This document shows positions 1 through 5,561 of a stretch of DNA of 5,630 bases, one piece after another; position 1 is the stretch's first letter, and every line of letters starts with the position of its first letter. Both the position numbers and the translations under genes were made by a program. Below the pieces are notes generated by a model. It saw nothing but the letters and a program-made list of their open reading frames with translations. It made no database searches and had not been told where the DNA came from. Source of the DNA: DATCMU01 sp036563245 (GTDB taxonomy: Bacteria; Pseudomonadota; Alphaproteobacteria; Rhizobiales; Devosiaceae); assembly GCA_036563245.1 (NCBI GenBank), contig DATCMU010000041.1, positions 1 through 5,630 of the forward strand, written 5' to 3'.

Positions 1-32
1 ATACACACTGGCCTGATTGCCTCTTTTGCGAC

Positions 33-59
33 GCCCCGCCTCCTGCTATGAGGCGGGGC
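33..59. terminator. GC-rich hairpin upstream of the tRNA
   Basis: A perfect 10-bp stem (33-42 pairing with 50-59, GCCCCGCCTC / GAGGCGGGGC) encloses a 7-nt loop and ends six bases before the tRNA. The stem is strong enough for an intrinsic terminator, but neither side carries a clear T-run: the plus side runs straight into the tRNA, and the minus side reads GTCGCAAAAG. It may terminate an upstream gene or be a processing or structural element of a tRNA precursor. The structure is certain; the role is inferred. Confidence 0.5.
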
Positions 60-64
60 AGCGT

Positions 65-140
65 GGGCCTGTAGCTCAATGGTTAGAGCCGACCGCTCAT
101 AACGGTCTGGTTGCAGGTTCGAGTCCTGCCGGGCCCACCA
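65..140 (+). tRNA. tRNA with CAT anticodon, probably tRNA-Ile2 (lysidine type)
   Basis: A complete 76-nt cloverleaf with encoded CCA. The acceptor stem is 65-71 with 130-136 (one T-G wobble), followed by discriminator A137 and CCA at 138-140. The anticodon stem is 91-95 with 103-107, the loop is CTCATAA and the anticodon CAT occupies 98-100 (tRNA positions 34-36). The T-stem is 113-117 with 125-129 around loop TTCGAGT. CAT is shared by elongator Met, initiator Met and Ile2. The CTCATAA loop, TAGCTCAATGGTTAGAGC D-arm and TGGTTGC variable region resemble known tRNA-Ile2 genes, whose C34 becomes lysidine (TilS) to read AUA. The first acceptor pair is G-C, not the C-A mismatch of a bacterial initiator. 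Ile2 versus elongator Met is inferred. The 3' part serves as an integration site (see the 35-bp repeats). Confidence 0.95.
106..140 (+). repeat. Left attachment-site repeat (tRNA 3' end)
   Basis: These 35 bases run from the 3' side of the anticodon stem through the variable loop, T-arm, acceptor strand and CCA. They are repeated without mismatch at 1029-1063, an offset of 923. Identity breaks just outside both ends (G105 against A1028, A141 against C1064). Tyrosine recombinases commonly use tRNA 3' ends in this way, leaving the gene intact at one junction and a fragment at the other. Confidence 0.88.
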
Positions 141-180
141 ATCTTTTCAATAGGTTAGCGCGTTTTCGCGGACAGGCTGC

Positions 181-195
181 AGGTTCATTGAACCT
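181..195. repeat. 15-bp perfect palindrome, AGGTTCA-T-TGAACCT
   Basis: Two 7-bp arms are separated by one T, 40 bp inside the left repeat. Ten of its bases (CATTGAACCT, 186-195) recur in the same orientation at 912-921, on the other side of the element. A protein-binding site is plausible, such as an arm-type recombinase site or a repressor operator. Nothing in the sequence proves either. Confidence 0.4.
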
Positions 196-370
196 GACTG
201 ACCAGTTTTGCGCCGCCGGCAAAGTCCAAAATCTCTGCTTCCTGCCAAATATGATCCGGCGCGAACCTCCAATATTCGTGCTCTGTGAGCCGGTTGTCCG
301 ATACCCCCGGTATTGGGCGACCTTGTGCATGCGCGACGAGCAGGATCGCCACGCAAGATGATGATCGCGA

Positions 371-417
371 CGTATGAGATCGCCTGGCTGCTGGTGGGTG
401 GCGATCGTCATGATACG
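371..417. repeat. Imperfect inverted repeat downstream of the Xre gene
   Basis: GATCGCC (378-384) pairs with GGCGATC (400-406) across a 15-nt loop. Outer CGTAT (371-375) pairs with ATACG (413-417) past an internal asymmetry. A further GATCGCC lies at 344-350. It begins 8 bp after the stop of the minus-strand regulator, so it could form a hairpin at the 3' end of that transcript. No T-run follows in the minus direction, so a terminator role is weak. Confidence 0.3.
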
Positions 418-424
418 AGGGAGG

Positions 425-742
425 CTACGTCTTGGGTGCGGACGAGGCTCTGGCGCGCAGCATCCCAAACAGATGCTCGCGTTCCTCAGCCGGAAGCAGG
501 CTGTACAGGCGAAGAACCTCTTCATCCTCAGCGGATAGGTATGACCCGGTAAACAGGAAGGTCATGCTGATGCCGAGAGCGGACGCGAGACTCACCAGAT
601 TATCAGTCGATGGGGTTTTCCCGTCGCGGATCATCTGAGTCACGAAGTTGGGGCTGAGGTTCGCAGCGATCGAGATCGACCGCCAGGACTTCCCCGAACG
701 CTTGATCGCGTCTATCAACCGTTCTCGCCAAAGTCCCTTCAT
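425..742 (-). CDS. Xre/cI-type helix-turn-helix regulator, 105 aa
   Basis: A small DNA-binding protein of the phage repressor/Xre class, expected to act as a cytoplasmic dimer on operators near its own promoter. Residues about 5-66 form the HTH_3-type fold: WRERLIDAIKRSG, then WRSISIAANLSPNFVTQMI (second and recognition helices, about 20-38), then the family-typical GKTPSTDNLVSLASALGIS and FLFTG. Residues 70-95 are an acidic then helical tail (EDEEVLRLYSLLPAEERE), short like Cro-size or prophage regulators. There is no LexA-type protease domain, so self-cleavage is not expected. I chose ATG at 742 over the upstream ATG at 781 because it has AGGG at 751-754 with an 8-nt gap, and because a promoter (TTGGCA/TCTAAA) places its -10 box downstream of 781. 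It is the sole gene of the tRNA-flanked element and is probably a prophage or island remnant. The family is confident; targets are unknown. Confidence 0.88.
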   Translation of the reverse strand: MKGLWRERLIDAIKRSGKSWRSISIAANLSPNFVTQMIRDGKTPSTDNLVSLASALGISMTFLFTGSYLSAEDEEVLRLYSLLPAEEREHLFGMLRARASSAPKT

Positions 743-769
743 GACCGACGCCCTAGCATATTTTCGAGA

Positions 770-798
770 TTTAGAGCGCATTTCATAGAGATTGCCAA
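770..798 (-). promoter_or_regulatory. Predicted promoter of the Xre regulator
   Basis: On the minus strand TTGGCA (798-793, five of six bases of the -35 consensus) is followed after exactly 17 bp by TCTAAA (775-770, four of six of the -10 consensus). Transcription would begin near 762, giving a leader of about 20 nt with AGGG just before the ATG at 742. The element and the start choice support each other, but no experiment backs this. Confidence 0.5.
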
Positions 799-822
799 AT
801 GTGAACGCGATAGCAATTGTAT

Positions 823-853
823 TAGCCGGCGTGGATTCGAACCTCCTCCGCCC
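823..853 (-). other. tRNA/tmRNA T-arm-like sequence, degenerate
   Basis: On the minus strand the exact T-loop/B-box consensus GGTTCGAATCC (843-833) is followed by ACGCCGGCTA, resembling the 3' end of a tRNA or tmRNA. The flanking T-stem has only three of five pairs, no CCA follows and no matching 5' half is found about 70 nt upstream on that strand, so it is not a functional tRNA. It may be a fragment of a second att site carried by the element, or chance. Confidence 0.25.
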
Positions 854-1028
854 ACGTCAGTCATCACTATTGCCCTTCTACACAATCGAATCTACCGGCG
901 GCTCTAGGGTACATTGAACCTCAAATCCGCGAACAGTGTCGGAACCATCTGCGCGAAGAGTCCCAAAATATGTGAACATACCCACGCTGCTTCGCATGCT
1001 AGCGCTGGAGATAAATAGCTCTCAAAGA

Positions 1029-1063
1029 TCTGGTTGCAGGTTCGAGTCCTGCCGGGCCCACCA
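1029..1063 (+). repeat. Right attachment-site repeat (displaced tRNA 3' fragment)
   Basis: A perfect 35-bp copy of the tRNA 3' end (106-140), complete with CCA at 1061-1063. Upstream bases do not continue as tRNA, since there is no D-arm or 5' anticodon strand, so it is not a gene. It marks the distal junction of the integrated element. Sequence from 1064 onward is therefore expected to be the original chromosomal flank of the tRNA. Confidence 0.88.
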
Positions 1064-1261
1064 CCTCCGAAAATCCCCGTTGAAATCATTCAGCTTTTCG
1101 CGGTTCAGCCTGCATCTCGCGCAAGGTGCGGGGCGCAAGCACTTGCGATTCTCTCGCTGGCTGCCTCGGTAGATCGCGCACGAACCGACGGGATCGGCAA
1201 GGTCTTCCAACGGCAGAGCAGCTGTCGGGTGAGTGCGGCGGCAATCGATGCGTTCAGCCCC
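1064..1261. other. Non-coding spacer between the element and the operon
   Basis: I see no gene here. Reading frames across it lack ribosome binding sites and family resemblance, and several are antisense readings of the tRNA fragment. The only structure noticed is the palindrome CGCAAG-CA-CTTGCG at 1134-1147, which could be a weak hairpin and has no T-run, plus a loose CGAAAA/TTTTCG pair at 1068-1073 and 1095-1100. Either might belong to the original tRNA terminator region, displaced by the insertion. Confidence 0.5.
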
Positions 1262-1330
1262 TTGACGTGTTTCAAAATTGATTATAGCAAATTCATGCAG
1301 GTAAAAATGATATAACAAATTTCACCTGCA
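1262..1330 (+). promoter_or_regulatory. Operon promoter/operator region
   Basis: This AT-rich stretch sits just upstream of the five-gene operon. TTGACG at 1262-1267 is a good -35 box; TATAGC at 1283-1288 is a possible -10, but the 15-bp spacer is short. TATAAC at 1311-1316 is a better -10 sequence without a clear -35. Two elements look like regulator sites. The first is a dyad TGCAGGT (1296-1302) and ACCTGCA (1324-1330) with 21 bp between, extending inward as AAA/TTT with one mismatch. The second is a direct repeat TATAGCAAATTCA (1283-1295) / TATAACAAATTTCA (1311-1324). The likely ligand is the GntR/HutC protein encoded in the same operon, giving autoregulation. The repeats are seen; the regulator assignment is inferred. 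Confidence 0.5.
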
Positions 1331-1346
1331 ATTCAGGGAGGTGCTC

Positions 1347-2330
1347 GTGCCAGACGCTGGCGTCACGGAATGGATGTATCGCTGCCTGTTCCGGATTCGG
1401 CTGTTCGAGGAGCGGATCAAGCAATTGGCCGCCGACAAGGCGGTGCCGGGTTACCTGCACACCTATATCGGTTCGGAAGCCATTGCGGTTGGGGTCATGG
1501 CGGCGCTGCGCCAGGATGACTGGATCACCTCGACCTATCGCAGCCACGGCCACGCCATCGCCAAGAATGTCGACCTGTTTTCGATCGCCGCCGAGATTTA
1601 TGGGCGCGTGCCGGGCGTCTGCAAGGGGCGCGGCGGCTCGATGCATATTTCGGATTTCGACAAGGGCATGCTCGGCGCGTTCGGCATCGTGGCGGCGGGA
1701 CCGCCGGTGGCGCTGGGCGCGGCGGTGCAGGAACGGCGCCGGGGATCGGATCGCATAGCGGCATCGTTCTTTGGCGACGGCGCAGTGCATAACGGCGTCT
1801 TTCACGAAGCCGCCGGGCTTGCAACGCACTGGAATGCCCCGCTTCTGCTGGTGTGCGAGAACAATGGCTACGCCGAGGCGACGGCCACCGACTGGCACCT
1901 GAACACGGAGAACGTGGCGCAGATGATGGGCGCATATGCCATGCCCGCGCAAACCGTCGATGGCATGGACATGTTCACGGTCTACGAGGCGGCCAGCGCG
2001 GCCGTGGCGCGGATGCGGGCCGGCGGGGGCCCGGAACTCATCGAGTTCGTTTCCTATCGCTTTTCCGGGCAATTCGAGGGCGACAGGCAGGACTATCAAC
2101 CGGCCGAGGAGATCGCGGAAGCCTCGAAGCGCGACCCGGTGCTTCTGGCGCGGCAGCGCGCGGCGCAGATGGGGCTGGACGAAGCCGCGTTGTCGCAACT
2201 GGTGGCCGAGGTGCAGGCGGAAGTCGACGATGCCTTCACCCGCGCAGAACAGGCCGAATGGCCGGCCCCCGAGGCGGCGCTCGACGATGTCTATGTGAGC
2301 TACCCAAAGGAGCAGATCGACTATGCGTGA
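1347..2330 (+). CDS. ThDP-dependent dehydrogenase E1 component, alpha subunit (AcoA-like)
   Basis: The cofactor-binding half of an alpha2beta2 E1 enzyme that cleaves a C-C bond next to a carbonyl and normally passes the acyl group to a lipoyl E2. At 327 aa it has the usual length of acetoin dehydrogenase E1 alpha. Visible motifs: TYRSHGH (63-69, with the conserved ThDP-contacting His67), KGRGGSMH (93-100), and the ThDP/Mg motif GDG (143-145) to ENN (171-173). The loop that usually reads G-H-x-x-x-D reads GQFEGD (241-246), so a conserved His is Gln242, encoded CAA. Start: GTG at 1347 has GGGAGG (1336-1341) five bases upstream; the in-frame GTG at 1341 overlaps that site. It is first in the operon and overlaps the beta gene by 8 nt. 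No E2, E3 or lipoyl domain lies in the window. The E1 alpha family is confident; an acetoin substrate is not, given the sugar-related neighbours. Confidence 0.92.
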   Translation: MPDAGVTEWMYRCLFRIRLFEERIKQLAADKAVPGYLHTYIGSEAIAVGVMAALRQDDWITSTYRSHGHAIAKNVDLFSIAAEIYGRVPGVCKGRGGSMHISDFDKGMLGAFGIVAAGPPVALGAAVQERRRGSDRIAASFFGDGAVHNGVFHEAAGLATHWNAPLLLVCENNGYAEATATDWHLNTENVAQMMGAYAMPAQTVDGMDMFTVYEAASAAVARMRAGGGPELIEFVSYRFSGQFEGDRQDYQPAEEIAEASKRDPVLLARQRAAQMGLDEAALSQLVAEVQAEVDDAFTRAEQAEWPAPEAALDDVYVSYPKEQIDYA

Positions 2331-3345
2331 GCTCACGGTCAAGGACGCGATCAACGAGGCGCTGCGCGAGACCATGCGGGCCGACCCCGATGTCGTGCTG
2401 TTCGGCGAGGACATCGCGGGCGGGCAGGGGCGGGACGATTATCCGGGCGCCATGGACGCCTGGGGCGGCCCGTTCGGCGTGACCAAGGGGCTGTGCACCG
2501 AATTCGGGCGGGACCGGGTGCGCGACACCACGATTGCCGAGGCGGGGTTCTTCGGCGCCGCCATCGGCGGGGCGATGGTTGGAATGCGCCCGGTTTGCGA
2601 ACTCATGTACGCGGATTTTGCCGGCGTCTGTTTCGACCAGATGATGAACCAGGCCGCCAAGATGCGTTACATGTTCGGCGGCAAGCAGAACGTGCCCATG
2701 GTCATGCGGACCGTGGTTGGCGGCGGTTTTCGCGCCGGGGCCGAGCATTCGCAGACGCTTTATTCCCTTTTTGCCCACATTCCCGGCCTCAAGGTGGTCG
2801 CGCCCTATTCGGCGGCCGATGCCAAGGGCCTGCTGATCTCCGCCATCCGCGACGACGATCCCGTCGTCTTTTTCGAGCACAAGCGATTGTACATGCAGAA
2901 AGAAGCTGTGCCCGAGGGCGCCGAGGCCATCCCGCTTGGGCGCGGCAGGCGCCGACGGGAAGGCGGGGATGTCACTGTGATCGCGGTGCAGCGCATGAAC
3001 CTGTTCGCCGAGCAGGCCGCCGCCGAACTGGAGCGCGACGGGATCGGGGTCGAGATCATCGACCCCAGGACCTATGCGCCGCTCGATGAGGAAATGATCC
3101 TGTCTTCGGTGAAGAAGACCGGCCGGGCGGTGGTGGTCGACGAGAGCTATCCACGGTGCTCCCTCGCCGCGGACATTGCGGCCCTGATTGCCGAAAAAGG
3201 CTTTGCGGACCTGCGCGCGCCCGTGCTTCGGGTGACCGCGCCGCATACCCCGGTTCCATTCTCCCCGCCCATGGAAGACTATTACCTGCCATCGCCGGAG
3301 CGGATCGCCCGGCGCGTCAGGGAGGCTGTTGAATATGGCAAGTGA
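2323..3345 (+). CDS. ThDP-dependent dehydrogenase E1 component, beta subunit (AcoB-like)
   Basis: The partner of the upstream E1 alpha, 340 aa, the normal length for AcoB/PDH-beta-type subunits. The transketolase-like pyrimidine-binding domain (about 1-180) carries GEDI (28-31), AWGGPFGVTKGL (46-57, a stretch I associate with the AcoB branch), DTTIAEAGFFG (68-78, with Glu73 at the position of the catalytic glutamate that activates ThDP), VCFDQMMNQAAKMRYMFGGK (102-121) and RAGAEHSQTLYSLFAHIPG (137-155, with His142 at the conserved active-site position). The C-terminal transketolase domain follows from about 205 (DVTVIAV, IDPRTYAPLD, VVVDES). Key residues look intact. Start ATG 2323 has AAGGAG at 2307-2312, and the 8-nt overlap implies translational coupling with the alpha gene and equal subunit supply. 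The enzyme class is confident; the substrate is unknown. Confidence 0.92.
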   Translation: MRELTVKDAINEALRETMRADPDVVLFGEDIAGGQGRDDYPGAMDAWGGPFGVTKGLCTEFGRDRVRDTTIAEAGFFGAAIGGAMVGMRPVCELMYADFAGVCFDQMMNQAAKMRYMFGGKQNVPMVMRTVVGGGFRAGAEHSQTLYSLFAHIPGLKVVAPYSAADAKGLLISAIRDDDPVVFFEHKRLYMQKEAVPEGAEAIPLGRGRRRREGGDVTVIAVQRMNLFAEQAAAELERDGIGVEIIDPRTYAPLDEEMILSSVKKTGRAVVVDESYPRCSLAADIAALIAEKGFADLRAPVLRVTAPHTPVPFSPPMEDYYLPSPERIARRVREAVEYGK

Positions 3346-4129
3346 ATCAAGGTCGACGCCAGAGAATCTACCAAAGTACGCCGTGGTCTATTCCCGGCTG
3401 AGGGAAAGGCTGCAGCAGGGCCGGTTCCCGGTCGGATCGCGCCTGCCCACCGAGGAACAGCTTTCCAGCGAATTCGAGGTCAGCCGCATCACCATTCGCC
3501 GGGCGCTGGAGCAACTGGTCAGCGAGGGCTATGTAAACCGAAGGCAGGGGAGCGGGTATTCGATCGTGGCGCTGTCGCCGCCGCAGCAGAACTGCATCAC
3601 CTCGTTCACCGACATGGTCTATCGAAAGGGGGCGACACCGACCAGCCGCCTTCTGGCGATCAGCGAAGTGTCGCCGCAGGATAGCCGGGCGGGGCATCTG
3701 CCGGAGGAACTGCGCGCCCAGGGGACGCTGCTGCTCATCCAGCGTTTGCGCTGCATCGACGGCGTTCCGGCCATGCTGGTGTCGACCTGGCTGCCCAGGG
3801 CGGTCGTTGGACCGGTTCGTCCCGAGGATTTCCCCGAAAACGGGGTGCAGCAATCGATCCTGCGGATATTGCAGGACAAGTTCAGCCTGAGCTGGGATGC
3901 CGCCTGCGAGGAGATCAGCCCGATCGTGGCGGACCGCCAGGCCGCGCAATTGCTCGAGGTCGCCGAGGGCGCGCCCATCCTGCGCCAGGCGTGCAGCGCG
4001 TTCGGCAAGCAGGGCAGGATCGTCTTCTACGAAGATCTGCTGCGCGCCGGCAGCATCACGTTCGAGAGCTATGCCCTGCGGCATGAAAATCCTGGCTTTC
4101 CCGGGCTGGGCCGGAAGACAGATGGCTGA
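3335..4129 (+). CDS. GntR-family repressor, HutC subfamily (wHTH + UTRA)
   Basis: A 264-aa one-component transcription factor. Residues about 12-79 are the GntR winged helix: LRERLQQGRFPVGSRLPTE, the recognition region LSSEFEVSRITIRRALEQL (43-61) and the wing VNRRQGSGYSI (67-77). Residues about 90-250 match a UTRA effector domain, ending in the typical APILRQ...FYEDLLRAGSITFES pattern. Such domains bind small metabolites, often sugars, sugar phosphates or amino-acid derivatives, and release DNA when occupied. ATG 3335 has AGGGAGG (3319-3325) with a 9-nt gap; the TTG at 3329 is too close to it. The gene overlaps the E1 beta end by 11 nt and the next gene by 8 nt, so the regulator lies inside the operon it probably controls, most likely through the dyad or direct repeats at 1283-1330. 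The family is sure; operator and ligand are inferred. Confidence 0.93.
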   Translation: MASESRSTPENLPKYAVVYSRLRERLQQGRFPVGSRLPTEEQLSSEFEVSRITIRRALEQLVSEGYVNRRQGSGYSIVALSPPQQNCITSFTDMVYRKGATPTSRLLAISEVSPQDSRAGHLPEELRAQGTLLLIQRLRCIDGVPAMLVSTWLPRAVVGPVRPEDFPENGVQQSILRILQDKFSLSWDAACEEISPIVADRQAAQLLEVAEGAPILRQACSAFGKQGRIVFYEDLLRAGSITFESYALRHENPGFPGLGRKTDG

Positions 4130-5558
4130 ACCCCTTCGCGTCCTGCTGCTGTTTGCCTCGCTGCCGACCTATTTTCCGGAGCGGCATGGGGTGTTCGACG
4201 CTGCGCGGCGGGGTGTGGCCGAGATCGCCGGTGAACATGGCGCCGAATTCGTGGTCTTCCGCGAGGTTGTGCTGAACCAGGCCGGCGCGGAGATTGCCCT
4301 TGCTTATGCGCGCGAGCGATCGGTGGATTTCGTGCTGGTCCTGCACGGCGGTTTCACCATGGGCGATGTGGCGCATACGTTGGCGGCTTCGGAATTCAGA
4401 CTGGGTTTCTGGGCGGTGCCGGAGCCGGTATTTTCCGGCGATATCCAGCTGAACAATTTCGTTTCATTGAACATGAGCCTGTCGATCGCGGCAGGCCGCA
4501 GGGATCTCACCGCCCATCCCGCGGCATGGTATTTCGGCGCACCTGAAAGCGACGACTTCCGCCAGCGGTTCGGGACCACTCTGGATGCCCTTCGCATCCT
4601 GCGCGAGACCGGGAGCCGCCGCGTCGGCCTCGTCGGTGGGGTGGCGCCGACCTTTTACAACATGCAGGTCGATCGCAAGCGGCTGGCGCGGACCTGGAAC
4701 ACCGAGGTGGTGGACATCGAGATGGCGGCGCTGCGGGCGGCCGCGGGCAAGGTGCGGGAAAGTGCCGTGGACACGGCCGTCGAGGAGATGCGCGCGGCCG
4801 GTTCCGCGAGGGTGCCGGAGGCCGACATGAGATTGAGCGCGCGCTACGCCCAGGCACTTGTCGATCTGGCGCATGAGCACGACCTGCATGGACTCGCGGT
4901 GAGCGACTGGCCCGATCTTCAGGCCGACCCCGGGTTCCATCCCGGTGCCGCCTTCAGCTGGGTCGAGGAGCGCACCGATATCGCGGTGGCGAGCGAAGGC
5001 GACGTCATGGGCGCGCTGTCCCATCTTGCCGCACGGGCAGCGAGTGGGAAGGGCGGGTGCCTGGTCGACCTCTGCGCGCCCGATCCGCAAAGCGGCGCGC
5101 TTCTGGCATGGCATGGCGGTGGCGGACCGCTGCACCTGGCCGATGGCGGCGGCGTATCGTGGATCGCCCACCCCATGCTGGGGCGCGGAGATGGGCAATC
5201 GACGCGCCCGGGAACGATAGCCGACTACCGGTTCGCGCCGGGGCCGGTGACGCTTGCCCGCATCGGGCGCGATGGCACGAGCGTGTTTGCCCTTGAGGCG
5301 CAAGTCGTCGAGGGGCCATCCGAGGGGTTCCTCGGCGCCCGCGGGTGGCTTGAAGACTTCCGCGTGAATGCCGAGCCGCTGGCATTGCAGGACGTGATCG
5401 AGACCGTGCTGCATCATGGCATCGAGCATCATTTCGTGCTGATGACCGGACATCACGGGAGTGCTTTCGCCGAGCTGGCGACATGGACCGGGGCGAAGCT
5501 GCAGGGCGCCTTGCGGGCGCAACCCTTTCTTTCTCCCGCCGAACCATTGAAGAGGTAG
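4122..5558 (+). CDS. FucI-like protein (L-fucose/L-arabinose isomerase family)
   Basis: A 478-aa cytoplasmic protein related to the L-fucose isomerase-like group (COG2407 type), which interconverts aldoses and ketoses using a divalent metal. Recognisable blocks: the Rossmann-like N-terminus RVLLLFASLPTYFPERHG, HGGFTMGD (75-82), FWAVPEPVFSGDIQLNNF (96-113, matching the family PEP/G/N pattern), VGLVGG (168-173), SDWPDL (261-266), VASEGDVMGALS (289-300), LVDLCAPD (314-321), LAWHGGGGP (328-336) and EHHFVLMTGHHG (435-446). By family analogy Glu292, Asp316 and a C-terminal His (436/437) are the likely metal ligands. The family is broad and includes members of unknown substrate, and it is shorter than classical FucI (about 590 aa). 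ATG 4122 overlaps the GntR stop by 8 nt with weak GGAAG at 4113-4117; the in-frame ATG 4083 has no ribosome binding site. Isomerase activity is probable; the substrate is not deducible. Confidence 0.78.
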   Translation: MAEPLRVLLLFASLPTYFPERHGVFDAARRGVAEIAGEHGAEFVVFREVVLNQAGAEIALAYARERSVDFVLVLHGGFTMGDVAHTLAASEFRLGFWAVPEPVFSGDIQLNNFVSLNMSLSIAAGRRDLTAHPAAWYFGAPESDDFRQRFGTTLDALRILRETGSRRVGLVGGVAPTFYNMQVDRKRLARTWNTEVVDIEMAALRAAAGKVRESAVDTAVEEMRAAGSARVPEADMRLSARYAQALVDLAHEHDLHGLAVSDWPDLQADPGFHPGAAFSWVEERTDIAVASEGDVMGALSHLAARAASGKGGCLVDLCAPDPQSGALLAWHGGGGPLHLADGGGVSWIAHPMLGRGDGQSTRPGTIADYRFAPGPVTLARIGRDGTSVFALEAQVVEGPSEGFLGARGWLEDFRVNAEPLALQDVIETVLHHGIEHHFVLMTGHHGSAFAELATWTGAKLQGALRAQPFLSPAEPLKR

Positions 5559-5561
5559 GAC

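Larger units (their letters stand above)
106..1063. mobile_element. Mini integrated element or remnant bounded by tRNA-derived att repeats
   Basis: One 923-bp repeat-to-repeat unit separates the intact tRNA from a promoterless copy of its 3' end, the structure left by integrative elements and tRNA-targeting phages. The only supported gene inside is the minus-strand Xre-type regulator at 425-742. Reading both strands of 141-424 and 743-1028, I found no integrase, excisionase, replication or mobilisation gene. Those flanks contain a 15-bp palindrome at 181-195, a CATTGAACCT motif repeated at 186-195 and 912-921, an imperfect inverted repeat at 371-417, the regulator's promoter and a minus-strand tRNA T-arm-like motif near 833-843. 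It could be the end product of deletion in a larger island or prophage, or a non-autonomous satellite moved by an integrase supplied in trans. The att structure is seen; the history is inferred. Confidence 0.72.

Noticed and set aside
344..406. CRISPR-like or iterated repeat array from the GATCGCC copies
   Set aside because: The copies are 7 bp, irregularly spaced and partly inverted. There is no uniform repeat-spacer pattern.
141..424. A decayed integrase between the tRNA and the Xre gene
   Set aside because: No tyrosine- or serine-recombinase motif could be read in any frame on either strand, so I do not claim a pseudogene.
97..525. Minus-strand frame ending in VGPAGLEPATRPL
   Set aside because: The same artefact over the intact tRNA. 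It also overlaps the real Xre gene in another frame and has a biased composition.
1029..1063. A second functional tRNA gene
   Set aside because: Only the 3' 35 bases are present; the 5' acceptor strand, D-arm and anticodon are missing.
904..1318. Minus-strand reading frames across the tRNA fragment with segments such as RTRTCNQ or RQDSNLQP
   Set aside because: These are antisense translations of a tRNA T-arm/acceptor region, a well-known source of false proteins. They have no ribosome binding site and no family resemblance outside the tRNA part.
1293..2414. Long minus-strand open frame opposite E1 alpha
   Set aside because: A long antisense frame is expected opposite GC-rich codons. The plus-strand gene has full family motifs and a ribosome binding site; the antisense product matches nothing I recognise.
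2236..3246. Long minus-strand open frame opposite E1 beta
   Set aside because: Shadow of the plus-strand gene, His/Arg/Pro-rich, with no recognisable domain.
3897..4121. N-terminal extension of the FucI-like frame back to 3897
   Set aside because: The extension is Arg/Ala/Ser-rich out-of-frame reading of the GntR gene. The family-like N-terminus begins at ATG 4122, which also gives a typical 8-nt overlap.
4464..5522. Long minus-strand open frame opposite the FucI-like gene
   Set aside because: Shadow frame in GC-rich DNA. The plus-strand protein carries conserved isomerase-family blocks.
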